From Anadara kagoshimensis (Eukaryota > Mollusca > Bivalvia > Arcoida > Arcidae): a stretch of 64,000 bases of DNA. The position numbers and the translations under genes are program-made. The number at the start of each line of letters is the position of its first letter. The stretch's first letter is position 1. The notes beneath the pieces are model-generated. The model saw only the letters and a program-made list of their open reading frames with translations, was not told where the DNA came from and ran no database searches. This document shows, in pieces, positions 37,908 to 48,730 of this stretch. Location: positions 29,916,169-29,980,168 of the forward strand of contig CM037862.1 of NCBI GenBank assembly GCA_021292105.1. The letters run 5' to 3'.

Positions 37908-38094
37908 TACAGTCCAACCTGCCATAAAGGACACCCCTATAATTATAAGGGTCGCCTGCTTATAAAGACCAGTAGAAATGTATCCCAATTGTTCTTTATT
38001 CATATTATTTGAACCAGTACATAATAGCCACCTGTCCATAAATGCCACTTTTAATGGGTCCCTTGGGTGGCCTTTATAGACAGGTTTGATCGTA
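37908..38094. mobile_element. MITE, same family as 54621-54803
   Basis: Left TACAGTCCAACCTGCCATAA and right TTATAGACAGGTTTGATCGTA pair as inverted ends. It lies in the 2-kb interval between the coiled-coil gene and Raf. A third, partial relative (TATAAAGGACTACCTGCCCA, duplicated) is at about 63281-63400, and a trace is at 51430-51480. Confidence 0.7.
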
Positions 38095-38214
38095 TTGATA
38101 TTATAAATAATAACAAACAAGAATTCTTCTGTATTTCTGTATCGTTTTTAGTTATGCAACATAAATTTCAACAAGATCAATACATTCTTAACATCAGTAT
38201 AATTTCAACATCAT

Positions 38215-38560
38215 AAATATAAAAAAAAATAAATAAATAATTCTTAAAATAAAAAATAAGTGTAGAAATAAATTAAATATGGTCAGATACAAGAACTTAA
38301 ACAAATATGTATTCAAAACTGTCATAAAATAAAAATAAAAACATTTAAAATTAATCATAAAAACAAATTAAAAGTACTTAAAATAAAATTTTTGTAACTG
38401 TTTAAAATAGATAAGAAAAGACAAAATAAATAAATAATAAATGAATATCTAAATAAATAGATTAACCAATGATAAATAAATGCATAATGAAATGAAATAA
38501 ATAAAACAATTTATAAAAATAAAGATTAATTATAAAAAAAATAAAATTATTATGTAAATA
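38215..38560. repeat. AT-only low-complexity stretch (AAATAAAT-like)
   Basis: Nearly pure A/T, with imperfect AAAT/TAAA units, just 3' of the coiled-coil gene. No gene content. Confidence 0.8.
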
Positions 38561-38706
38561 AAAATAAAAAAATCAGCACCCTTTTTATACATGTATTTTT
38601 AAAATAAATAAGTCATGTCATGATCTATATATTATGAAAACAGATCACATAAAGTTTGTTCAGATTTCCATTTCTCATGTGTACAATCAATAAATTTTTA
38701 TCAAGT

Positions 38707-38795
38707 TTAACACTGACAGAGTTGTGTCTTCTGGGCTTTTTCTTTCAACATTTCACAGTATATTTCGTTCCTCGTCTTCGTGACTGGTTTTGAGC
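38707..38795 (-). CDS. Coiled-coil gene last exon
   Basis: Encodes SKPVTKTRNEIYCEMLKEKA, QKTQLCQC and a TAA stop. Acceptor CTTCCAG. Basic C-terminus, no recognised sorting signal. The 3' flank (38215-38560) is almost pure A/T. Confidence 0.82.
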
Positions 38796-41700
38796 CTGGA
38801 AGTATACAAAAAAAATCATGATAGTGTAAACCTAAATGAACTGAAAGAACTAAACCTAGCATGGGGAGGGCAGGGGCCAAAGCCAAGGATAGAGCCGAGT
38901 GACGAAGTAGTCTTGTGTTGACCTTATGCTCCAACAGGAGCGAAGAGCGTAGTAGATATGTAGGTAGTGAAACTAATAATTTATCACCACCCTTATTTTT
39001 CCCCAGAAACACTTTATTGTCTACTGGGATGAAATCATACTAATATTTTTCGATTTCATTTATTTTTGGTTTTCAATAAAATGAGTTAATTAAATATAAC
39101 TGCTTTTTTGAATTTGATCCGGAATTTATGTAACTCGGCATTTCTTGGTATAATTTTATTGTAATTAATCTTTTAAAATTCTAAAAACAGGTTCCGTCTA
39201 CTTAACATGGAAATATATATTGGGGAGAGTCTGGGTCTAAACCTCTGGCTTACGGATCGCAGACACTTTCACCGCCGAAGGTTTTAAATCTATTATAAAT
39301 TATACTTACCAGGTTTATTGATAAAGCTGAAGAATTTTCTAATTCCTGACTTTTTGTTTGCAAGAAAGCTTTGTAGGTTCAGACAATCGGACATGGTTTG
39401 ATCTGAAATACAAATGTTATACATTTACAATACTGAACCCGCAACTTTAAAACTCACATTGACCTAAAATACACGAATTCATAAACGTGGTCTGATGGTA
39501 TGTTTCCCGGTACACTGTATTTTGATAACGTAAAATTAGTCCTATATAAGTTTTCAATGGCATCATAATGCAACAATCGATATTACTTCTTGTACATATA
39601 TTCTCATCCATTTTAAGAAATTAATTTTTCAAATAAAGCAACAAATGAATTTTTATTGAGTGTTTAAAATCCCGAAATATAACAAAAATATTTACATGTA
39701 TCTATATTAATATTTACCTTCAAGTATATCCATACATAAAGCTAACATTTCTGGTTCTTTGTTCTGAGGTTCTTTAAGAAGATAGTTATCAAAGTCCATA
39801 AAATGAAAGTAATCCTGTAAACAGAAATGTTATGGAGTTAAGTACAGACGCATTAAATGCGAACCAAAAATTTTGTCCTCGAAACATTTCCAACCGTGAA
39901 AAAATTGCAGTCATGAAAATTAAAAATGTGAGGGTTTTTGCATAAAAAATTTGACAGTTCTAACTGAAAATACCCAAGATTGTAAACAAACCGATAATTT
40001 ATCTTACGTCGGAGAATGCAAAAAATTAAGATAGATTAATCAAACTAATTAAAAATAATTAAGAGAGAATTTTTTCTTCTTCAGGTTTTCAATATTTCTG
40101 AAGGGGACAATTCTGATTGTCCAAATAATTATCTTATTGTAGTTATCTCCCTTGTACCGGGCTTGTCTGTGGCGAGATATACGAGGATTGAATGTATATA
40201 TGACTTACAGATGGTACTGTGACAGAATGATTCTATAATGTTCTCTGTTATAACATCTATATCTAAACCATTGATGTATGACAACATCTCATCTGTCCTA
40301 GAACAATAAAACAGGTACATGTTATATAGATAAGTCTTGTGTCCCGTGGAACTGGAAAACATCATTTTAATACCATTTTGGGACAAGATTCGTTCGTATA
40401 TTTCATGGCAGAATATCCAAAGAAAGCCAATGAAAGCGAACTAAACAAAACTTTCTCCCACTATTTTGCCCCCATGGGATTCAAACTTTGGCGACGAGAA
40501 GCTCTGTGGGACATTTTTAAATTCATTTTAACATTATTTTTTTTGTAAATCCGATTTTCCAAACGGAAATAATATAATTTGAAAAATACCACTGCGTTAG
40601 CTCAATTAATAGAATACTCGTGTCGTTAGTGGGAGATCATTAGTGTGGGTTCGATCCTCAGTCGGGTCTGACCCAAGGCTTGAAAGTGGGTAGTGACTGT
40701 TCCGTCGCCAAGCACTTGTCATCACCAAACGAAGTCGCGGTTCTTTCGGATGGAAACTTAAAATAGGCGAGGTCCCGCTTCACGGTAGGCGTGACACGAT
40801 AAAGAACCCTGCTGTATAATGTCATCAGTACAATGCACAGGCAAAATTCTACCTCTTTGTCTATAACTGGCGACGTTTCGATATAAGTGATATATAGCAT
40901 TCTTGATTGGGATGTTAAACACCACTCTATTTTAGGTTATCAAGATTCAGAAACAACTGATTAGATGGAAAATAAGAAAAGAAAATTGCGTCCACTGGTT
41001 ATAAAACTGAATATTATAGGCGAACTGGATATAATGAAAAGAAAAAAAAAACGGTGGTATGGTTAAGTACAAGTATAACCCTGTCATGCATTCAAAATCA
41101 GCACATGGCAATCCCATTGATAAGTCCTCTTTTTAAAGCGCCCCTTGTCCCGATATAACATTTGATGGGCAGCTCCAGTAATGCCAGATTTGTTAAATAT
41201 ACAATAAAATGGCACAACGTCCAATACAACAATGTGAGACTATACATCATGAACAAGAATAAAACCATTTTTCAAAATTAAGATATTTAAAACCAGTGTA
41301 TCTACCTTTCATAGGAAATAAATTCAGCAGCTAGCCATCTCAGGGTATCTACGGATTTTTCCAATCTGTCTGTTATTTTGGATTTCAAGCTAGTATTGAT
41401 GCTCTCAGTTAACTGAAATTAACCAAATTAAAAGGTTTTCAAAACAGTACATAACCGATTCTTCATTTGTATCATAGTAAAGCAATGCAATACTTATATT
41501 TACACAAATCAGTGATTTTGTTTGTCTAAAATTACTACCGAATAAAGGTAGTCTTCCGTAGGGAAAAATGACTGTAATTTCCCAATTTGATCAGCAAAAT
41601 TCCCAAAACAGCAGTGATAAAGTAGAAAATTAAATTTAGATGTCTTTGGCCAGAAAATGTTATATATTGTCACAATATAACATCTCTGCAATAAAGATCT

Positions 41701-43822
41701 TAATCTATTGCTAATATATCAGAACTTCAAATAAAGGCAAAAGGTAGTTGTTTTTTTTTAAAGTAACAAAATCCCTGCAAATAATTGAGTCAAATATTTA
41801 CATGTACAGCATGACCTAAGTATTATTCAGGCATATTTTTTTAGAAAAGATATACATGTAATTAAAAATTACAAAATTGGTATATTTAAAACGGAAGAAC
41901 AGTTAGACAGTAAACTGTCACGCTTTTTGAAACCATGGAGATATCATCATCATCATCATATTCATCGTTTTGAAACATGCAGAAGAGTACACACGTTTGT
42001 TGGAAAAAAAACTTGTCTATATTTAATATTTGGCTAATGACAATAATAATTTATCTACGATGTCTAATGATACTCTCTCTCTCTCTCTCTCTCTCTCCCT
42101 CGCTCTCTCATGTCTTACCTCTGTCATTTCACATCTGGTCTTTTCTTCCACTTCAATAGCCTTAATGTAGTCCAGTTTTACTTTGTCTAACTCTTTTGTC
42201 TTTGCATCTTTTTTGTTCAATTTCCAAATCATCTAGTAAAATAAATATTATAGTTTTTCTATCACTATTATTGCTTACTCATGCCCAGTTTTAGGAATTA
42301 AGACTTAAACACTGGATTCCGATTTACAAATCTACGCATTTAGTAACTCAGAAGAGTGCGTTCGTACGTCAACTTTAATCTTCTCCTCTGAAACTACAAG
42401 GCCAATTGGAGCCAAATTTGGTGTGGTAGGTCCCTAAGTTGGGTAGACTAAAGTTTGCACAAGGCAACCCCGCCCTACATCCAAGATGACCGCTGTTATT
42501 ATAAATAGCAAAAATGCAAAAGTAGCAATTGTATCTTCATTTTTCAACTGAATTTGATCATGTGTAAAATATAGAAAGTAGATGGTATAGCATATAACAG
42601 GTATGATGTCATGCCTGATTTGCCTGTTGTATATTGCCTGCTGTATAACAGGTATGATGCCATGCCTGATTTGCCTGTTGTATATTGCCTGCTGTATAAC
42701 AGGTATGATGCCATGCCTGATTTGCCTGTTGTATATTGCCTGCTGTATAACAGGTATGATGCCATGCCTGATTTGCCTGTTGTATATTGCCTGCTGTATA
42801 ACAGGTATGATGCCATGCCTGATTTGCCTGTTGTATATTGCCTGCTGTATAACAGGTATGATGCCATGCCTGATTTGCCTGTTGTATATTGCCTGCTGTA
42901 TAACAGGTGTGATGCCATGCCTGATTTGCCTGTTGTATATTGCCTGCTGTATAACAGGTATGATGCCATGCCTGATTTGCCTGTTGTATATTGCCTGCTG
43001 TATAACAGGTACGATGCCATGCCTGATTTGCCTGTTGTATATTGCCTGCTGTATAACAGGTATGATGCCATGCCTGATTTGCCTGTTGTATATTGCCTGC
43101 TGTATAACAGGTATGATGCCATGCCTGATTTGCCTGTTGTATATTGCCTGCTGTATAACAGGTATGATGCCATGCCTGATTTGCCTGTTGTATATTGCCT
43201 GCTGTATAACAGGTATGGTGCCATGCCTGATTTGCCTGTTGTATATTGCCTGCTGTATAACAGGTATGATGCCATGCCTGATTTGCCTGTTGTATATTGC
43301 CTGCTGTATAACAGGTATGATGCCATGCCTGATTTGCCTGTTGTATATTGCCTGCTGTAAATAAACTTTACTGGCATTCATTGTTAGCCGGTTGAGCATC
43401 ACAGGCCTATTGGGCCTTTTGTTTCTTACTCATTACAATATAAATGACACAGTTGCCTGTGATGTTAATCTGCTTCATTGCAGGAAAGTTTAAAACGCCG
43501 TAAAGATTGCAACAAGTGCTCATAAGTGCCATCATCATCATCATCAAATTCCTCTACAACTATCTTAGCTATAACTGTAGATGAGATGATGGTGACATTG
43601 CGAAAAAGTTTAAAACGCCGTAAAGGTTGCACCAAGTGCTCATAAGTGCCAAAACGTTTAGATGCCACAAACGAATTGTATGAAACTGCTTGTATTACTC
43701 ATGGGATTAACTAAGAAAGAACGTTGTCTGTTAGCGAATTATAATTAAAGAAATTCTTTTTCAATGTAAATAAACATTCAACCACCCAATCATCAGCTTC
43801 CAGAGTGGCTCTTCATAAAATA

Positions 43823-43859
<37 letters not shown>

Positions 43860-45144
43860 GGGGTAGGTTTTACCTTTTGTTTCTCAATCAGAGTTTTCAT
43901 GGTGTTCATATGGAGTTTCTTTAATTTTTCTAATTTATCAATTTGTACTTTAAGATCATTTTTGTCACTTCTGTTTAATCTGTAAAATAAATTGCACAAA
44001 CATTAATAAAAGCAAATTACACATTAAAACATATATCGTTTGGTTATATTCTCTAAGATGTTATAATTAAAACAATATAAATGCAGATTTATGAAATGTG
44101 CCATAGTTCGTTTTCTTACAAAGAATAAACGCCACGCATGTATCTAATAAAGCCATAGCTCAAAATATTTGCCAAATTGAATGTGATTTTTTTCTAACTT
44201 ACAATACAGACCTGTTGAAAGTTTAACATTTAGCAAAAAGTAGTCTAATGTCGTCTGTCGAGTGGCCGAGATACGGATAGCTGGTGGCTGAAAAGCACAC
44301 AAGAGATACAGTACAGGCCTGCCGAAAGTTTAACACTAAGTACCCAATAAGTGCGGAATCGGCATTTCATCTCCACACCACGTTAGCTATATCCCCGACA
44401 AGTTTTCGACAGCTGCTATCCATCTCGCGACAGTCACTAGGCAACCATATCTCGGTCACTAGACAGCCGAATTTCGACTCCCGTGTTAAACTTTTGACAG
44501 GTCTGTACTGTAGATAGCAGTGCCATGTGATGATTTTGTATGCATTTTTTTAATAAAAATTCAAAATCAGCACATGACAGCAGCTGCCGAGAATTTTTCA
44601 AGAGAAAGAAACCAAATGCCGAAAATATGTCAATAAATAGCTAACTATGGACCAAGTTTAGCTTCCAATTCGGCAACAATTCGTTAGTTGCTTAGTCATT
44701 CGACAGTGACTGGCTAAATAGATGCACATTTCAAAAAGATATTCAAATGTCGTAATAGACCCATCAATTACTCTAATTTTAATGTAACTTACGTTTCCTC
44801 AAATTTAACTTTCATCTGTTTTGTGTTAAGTTCTCTCTCATTGGTTTCATGCTCTGTAGTATGTTTTAGAAATTCCATGGCACAACTTCCAAGCAGTCTC
44901 ATTAATCCATTATCTAGTATTAAAAGAGGAATGTTAAATGTTACAGATTCAGTATAATGCACAATTATAACAAGTATCCTGCTCCTTGGAAGAACCCCCC
45001 TGTTCGCTTGTTCCGGTGATTTTTGCGACCATTGCCAATATTTTCAACAATATGTGTCATACAGAAAAATCTTGACTCAAGGACTTGCATATGGAATCTC
45101 GGTCTTATCATAAAGGGCTACTACGAATTAGTTTGCAACGCTAA

Positions 45145-45203
<59 letters not shown>

Positions 45204-45675
45204 AATGGTAGATTTATAAATACGATTCAAACTTACTTTGGATGTCATTATCAGCAAGAATCTTTTTCAGGATGTAGTTTACTTTAGGTTCAACTCTGTA
45301 TTCAGCCGATTGTAGCCTGAGAGTGAAATTCAATGATGTGACATAACCACAGAATCTGTCAACACTAAAATAAATAAATTAATAAATAAAACAAAATGCA
45401 ATTTACAATGCCAAAATTTAGAAACCATGAAATCAACACTGAAAATAAAAAAATTAAATAATTAATTAAACAAAGTACAATTTATAATGCCGAAAACTAG
45501 GAAACGGCCCGCGAATGGAAACAAGCAAGGAAAAACGGTCCATAATTTCATAAACGGTAACTTGAAAAAATAGTCTTTGGATTAATTTTTGACATTTACT
45601 TTAAAAATTTTAGACTTACTTCAGTGCAATGCCACTTTTCAAAGCCTTATAAGTAGGAATGTTAATCGTTTCCAT
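38707..45675 (-). CDS. Uncharacterised coiled-coil protein gene, ten exons
   Basis: Coding exons (minus): 45620-45675, 45237-45364, 44793-44913, 43874-43979, 42119-42232, 41306-41412, 40183- or 40209-40297, 39718-39814, 39310-39402, 38707-38795. The product is about 341 aa, starts METINIPTYKALKSGIAL and ends KAQKTQLCQC. Residues about 85-250 are Lys/Glu-rich with heptad-like spacing (for example LEKLKKLHMNTMKTLIEKQK), suggesting coiled coil; no signal peptide or membrane segment is visible. I do not recognise the family. The gene lies in tandem with Raf, about 2 kb upstream of it, and has its own upstream CRE-like element. Phases agree at every junction except exon 7-8, where the stronger donor breaks the frame. 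Confidence 0.82.
39310..39402 (-). CDS. Coiled-coil gene exon 9
   Basis: 30 codons: QTMSDCLNLQSFLANKKSGI, RKFFSFINKP. Acceptor ATTTCAG, donor CCTG|GTAAGT. Confidence 0.85.
39718..39814 (-). CDS. Coiled-coil gene exon 8
   Basis: 32 codons: DYFHFMDFDNYLLKEPQNKE, PEMLALCMDILE. Aromatic-rich start, phase 0 entry, one base out. Acceptor TTTACAG, donor GAAG|GTAAAT. Confidence 0.83.
40183..40297 (-). CDS. Coiled-coil gene exon 7 (3' end uncertain)
   Basis: Encodes TDEMLSYINGLDIDVITENI and onward to SFCHSTI. The strong donor T|GTAAGT at 40208/40209 leaves one base, which joins the next exon as a TGA stop. A weaker donor CTC|GTATAT, ending the exon at 40183, keeps phase 0 and adds CKSYIHSIL. Either the weak donor is used, a small intermediate exon was missed, or the strong donor makes a truncated isoform. 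Confidence 0.65.
40590..40930 (+). repeat. SINE family 2, about 340 bp
   Basis: tRNA-like head (TTAGCTCAATTAATAGAAT; B box GTGGGTTCGATCCTC), body GGGTCTGACCCAAGGCTTGA..GGTAGTGACTGTTC..CGGTTCTTTCGGATGG, tail TTGATTGGGATGTTAAACACC. In intron 6 of the coiled-coil gene. The head resembles tRNAs with GTAGCTCAGTTGG starts. Confidence 0.8.
41306..41412 (-). CDS. Coiled-coil gene exon 6
   Basis: 35 codons: LTESINTSLKSKITDRLEKS and VDTLRWLAAEFISYE. Acceptor ATTTCAG, donor GAAAG|GTAGAT, leaving two bases. Confidence 0.85.
42073..42098. repeat. CT microsatellite after exon 5 donor
   Basis: (CT)n on the plus strand, so (GA)n in the pre-mRNA, beginning about 20 nt past the exon 5 donor of the coiled-coil gene. 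Confidence 0.97.
42119..42232 (-). CDS. Coiled-coil gene exon 5, in-frame 114-nt exon
   Basis: 38 codons with phase 0 on both sides: MIWKLNKKDAKTKELDKVKL onward to CEMTE. Skipping it would keep the frame. A GA tract (minus-strand sense) begins about 10-20 nt past its donor, complementary to the CT tract past the exon 4 donor. Confidence 0.88.
42597..43362. repeat. 51-bp minisatellite, about 15 copies
   Basis: Fifteen near-identical 51-bp units in intron 4 of the coiled-coil gene. Units differ by only a few single bases (for example GTATGATG to GTGTGATG, GTACGATG, GTATGGTG), so the array is recently homogenised. Because 51 is a multiple of three and the unit lacks stops in several frames, long spurious open frames run through it on both strands. 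Each unit holds the inverted pair CCTGTT/AACAGG. Confidence 0.97.
43484..43652. repeat. Tandem duplication, about 120-bp spacing
   Basis: The phrase AAGTTTAAAACGCCGTAAAG..GCTCATAAGTGCC occurs at 43487-43530 and again at 43607-43650, separated by a CATCATCAT run and unique sequence. Non-coding, just upstream (gene sense) of the 51-bp minisatellite. Confidence 0.75.
43826..43856. repeat. GA microsatellite after exon 4 donor
   Basis: (GA)n on the plus strand, so (CU)n in the pre-mRNA, about 17 nt past the exon 4 donor. It is complementary to the tract at 42073-42098. Confidence 0.97.
43874..43979 (-). CDS. Coiled-coil gene exon 4
   Basis: 35 codons, leucine/lysine heptads: LNRSDKNDLKVQIDKLEKLK. 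Ends AAG|GTAAAA in phase 0. A CT tract (minus-strand sense) starts about 17 nt past this donor. Confidence 0.88.
44205..44507. mobile_element. MITE with 23-bp inverted ends, in coiled-coil gene intron 3
   Basis: TACAGACCTGTTGAAAGTTT at the left end is the inverse of AAACTTTTGACAGGTCTGTA at the right end, with one or two mismatches. A second copy of the left end (ACAGGCCTGCCGAAAGTTTA) lies inside at about 44311-44338, suggesting nested insertion or internal duplication. No coding sequence. Confidence 0.8.
44793..44913 (-). CDS. Coiled-coil gene exon 3
   Basis: Encodes NGLMRLLGSCAMEFLKHTTE and then a charged run ending KVKFEE. Two bases enter and two leave; acceptor ATACTAG, donor AAAC|GTAAGT. 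Confidence 0.85.
45136..45204. repeat. TAAA tetranucleotide microsatellite
   Basis: About 15 perfect AAAT/TAAA units in intron 2 of the coiled-coil gene. Another, interrupted run of the same type is at 52858-52905. Confidence 0.97.
45237..45364 (-). CDS. Coiled-coil gene exon 2
   Basis: 42 full codons: VDRFCGYVTSLNFTLRLQSA, EYRVEPKVNYILKKILADND. Acceptor TATTTTAG, donor CAAA|GTAAGT. The downstream intron begins close to a TAAA/ATTT microsatellite (45136-45204). Confidence 0.85.
45620..45675 (-). CDS. Coiled-coil gene exon 1 (start codon)
   Basis: Encodes METINIPTYKALKSGIAL and two bases of the next codon, ending AA|GTAAGT. Start context GAATAATGG. It is preceded by 70-130 bp of comparatively CG-rich sequence with CRE-like sites. 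Confidence 0.8.
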
Positions 45676-45780
45676 TATTCTCTGCGCATAAAACTAATAA
45701 ATCAGTTTTATGAAATGAAAAACACGTCCCAAATGGCGCCTCTAACAAGTAGCTCTGTAGGTTACTATGCCAAGTTTCCA

Positions 45781-45802
45781 TGACGTCCTCACGATGACGT
45801 CA
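45781..45802. promoter_or_regulatory. CRE-like pair upstream of the coiled-coil gene
   Basis: TGACGTC at 45781-45787 and a full CRE/ATF palindrome TGACGTCA at 45795-45802, 106-127 bp upstream of the ATG at 45675. Position and local CG content suggest a CREB/ATF-type promoter element. No TATA box was identified. Confidence 0.45.
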
Positions 45803-46365
45803 TATCGACAATAGGACTCAGCTTCCGTCGTTCGGCGCTCATCGGTCTACTCATCGGAATGAACCGAAAGGTTACGAAAGTCACCAAACGCTGGACCAAT
45901 ATGCAAAACTAGGCAAAACTTGTCGAGTTGGGCAAGATCGGGGCTTGAACCTGAACCCAGACACATAATTTTCAATTAAAGTGAATAGACTGCATTCCTC
46001 CCACAAAATCCTATTGGATAGACATTTTGAATTTATTGGTTTATTATACAACTCTGAGATTCAACCACTCAGTCTGCTACAAAATCATTGATATGCCACA
46101 TCGGTCATAGAGTTTCACTCTGATGCTATAAACGGCTGAAAAGATAGTTCAAGATAACATGACACAAAAAGTAAATGCATACGAATAATTTGATAATGAT
46201 GGCATTAGATGCTAAATTGTATTTATCAGGTTCATGATCAGTATTGGAAGTATCGTCTAGTATTAGAAAAATATCCCCCGATCTTCATCCTTTTCCTAGG
46301 ATCCGGACTTGGACTAAGAGCTATTGGTTGAAAGTTACAAGTGATGCGGATGTTGTTATTTTTGA

Positions 46366-46692
46366 ATGTTGCTTAACGTCACATCAGCAATTTTTCAACT
46401 ACTCTTATTAATCTTTGAACAAGTTCGTGTATGCATGTGGAGTGCGAGTGCGTTTTATAGTCTGCTTGCACCAGCGCACACTGCTCAGGGCGATTTTAAG
46501 ATGCTAGCTCACCGAGTCAGTGCACCGCAGACAAGCATACCCGGTGACTCCCCCAGTCATATGACACTGACACCGTTTGAACCAGTAAAACCCAAAGGCT
46601 AGGCAAATTCACTTTCCCACATGTGATCTGAGCGGATCTCGAACTCACGATTTTGTAGAATGGTGTCTTATCCATTAGGCGGTCACCGCAAG
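46366..46692 (-). repeat. SINE family 3, Arg-tRNA-like head
   Basis: On the minus strand the head reads GACCGCCTAATGGATAAGAC (A box) and GTGAGTTCGAGATCCGC (B box), similar to tRNA-Arg. The body is CG-rich compared with its surroundings and ends near TTGAATGTTGCTTAACGTCA. Upstream of the coiled-coil gene; only one copy seen in this window. Confidence 0.6.
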
Positions 46693-47887
46693 TGATACAG
46701 ATACATTTAGATACTTTAGATATAAAGTATATAAACTATTGTGTATAAATACCGATGTAAAGCAAAATTTGAAACATAAGTGGGCAATTCATCTTAAAAA
46801 TTTGTTGTGTAATATGGAAATGGCTGATCATGGTATGGTAAAATTTTAAAAAAAGTACATGTGTTGAAGCAAAGAATATATGATCATTTTTTTTAAATGC
46901 AACTTCAAACAAAACCTAAAGCCAACGAATGATAAACTAATGACTTATATATAGTTTGTACACAAAACTGATGACACTGTTTATAAACAAGGATGACTTT
47001 AAACAACCTATAAAGGTTGTAATATTGTATTACCGAATGTATTCAATCACGCCTTTTCACGCTTTATTCAAGTTGTTGCAACTACCGCAATTTTAATTTG
47101 ACTTGGTGTATACTATGCCATCAGATGGTGAACCACCTTTATCTCTACAGTAGAATTTTCAGGAAAAATGGAACTCTATACAATCCCTTAACTACCCCAT
47201 TTTCCCACTTATACCAACTATAAACACTACACTCGCCATTTGTCCACTTAATCATCACAGTAGACAACTAACGGGTAAAAGCGCCTCGCTGTTTTACTTA
47301 TGCACTGCCTTGCAAACAATAAAACGGGTTGTAAGGTAATACAACATTTACAATTTCCCTTCGTGATGATAAATTGAGATACATTTTTACAACGATTCTT
47401 ATAATTTCAGAAAACAGATTTCTTGCCAAAATTCATAAAACCACCAAAAATTCCTTAAATCGCTTTTAATTCACAACGTTCGACTTACGAGTAAAATCTG
47501 CAGAACTCACTATTTTTGATTGAGTTATCTCCCCTTTGACCATGATATACAATTTTGTAACTTCTAACAATTGAAGTAGTTTTTTTGTCCTTTTTGAACA
47601 AATAACATGTGGTATAGCGAGGTAGTTTATGTATATAATAATGTTGCATATATTATATGTCTAATAATATTTGGAAAATACCCGAATTGAATTCGGAGTG
47701 TTTCAATGTCTATATTACAAACTGTATGCTGTAAAAAAAACCATTATACTGAAATCGTTAATTGAGAGAGAAATTTTGACTTTATTTCAGTAGATTACTG
47801 TCAAAGTCAAATGAGATTTTTATAGCAGGCCGTTTCTCTGATTTGTGTTTTTGAAAACTCTTAGTTCCTCGGTATAGTCTATGGTAA
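46693..47887. other. Gene-free intergenic stretch
   Basis: No exon, RNA gene or clear repeat recognised between the SINE at 46366-46692 and the tandem SINEs starting at 47888. Confidence 0.5.
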
Positions 47888-48475
47888 ATGCGGTAGCTCA
47901 GTTGGTTTAGTGCTCGCTTCGTATGTGGAAGTTCGAATACCGACCAGGCAGATGAAAGACTTGGAAAGTGGTAGTCTTCAGCAAGTCACGGATTCTTTGG
48001 ATGAGATCTTTTAAGTACCAATGCCCTTTGCACGGTAGGTGTGACACGCTAAAACACTCACCTTGCTCTACACACACTAGAAACTTAATTAAATTCATTA
48101 AAAAAATCTAAATACATTATATCTTTGTCAAAATAATGTGTAGACGCGTGCCTTTTGACCTTAAGGCAATTACGCCCCAGTGAGAGGTCGTAGATTCTAA
48201 CCCAGGCCAGGTCTGACTAAGACTTGAAAATAGGTAGTGACTGTTCTTTTGCCATACACTCGACCTTTAGAATGAAAGTTACTGGATGCTTCGGAAGAGA
48301 CCTTATAAAACTGAAACTGATGTCCTGTGTCACTACAGGCGTGGCACGTTAAACAAACCTCCTGCACATTGGCCTAAGAACAATGCTAAAGTCAAAACTT
48401 ATACATATTTACTTGCTGATGTCTCGATATAAGTGAAATATTCTTGACTTAAAACCCCATTCAATCAATAAATCA
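47888..48475 (+). repeat. Two diverged SINE family 2 copies in tandem
   Basis: First copy 47888-48075 (GCGGTAGCTCAGTTGGTTTA head, tail missing). Second copy about 48170-48475 with GGTCTGACTAAGACTTGAAA and tail GATATAAGTGAAATATTCTT. Both are more diverged than the three copies above. Confidence 0.7.
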
Positions 48476-48730
48476 ATTTAAAATATTTTCATAATTTAAA
48501 GGGCTTAACTAAAGTTTCTCACTTATTTTAGGCTCACAGTCTGCTGTAACATCTAAAAGTAAAATATCTGAGATTTTAACAACTATACATTTGCAAGAGA
48601 GGATTTTGCTAGCCCTTCTACAACCAAGGTGTGTTGTTGTATAGAAATTAAATACTACTAACACCAAGGATGCTAAATCGAAACTTTACAATGCTCTAAA
48701 TGTGAGTTGCTCATGTTTTATGTTCATTTA

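Noticed and set aside
42597-43362. CRISPR-like array
   Set aside because: Units are contiguous with no unique spacers, and the DNA is clearly eukaryotic; it is a minisatellite.
42434-43402. Long open reading frames (up to about 320 codons) on both strands
   Set aside because: They run through the 51-bp minisatellite and exist only because its period is a multiple of three; several frames are open at once and the region is an intron.
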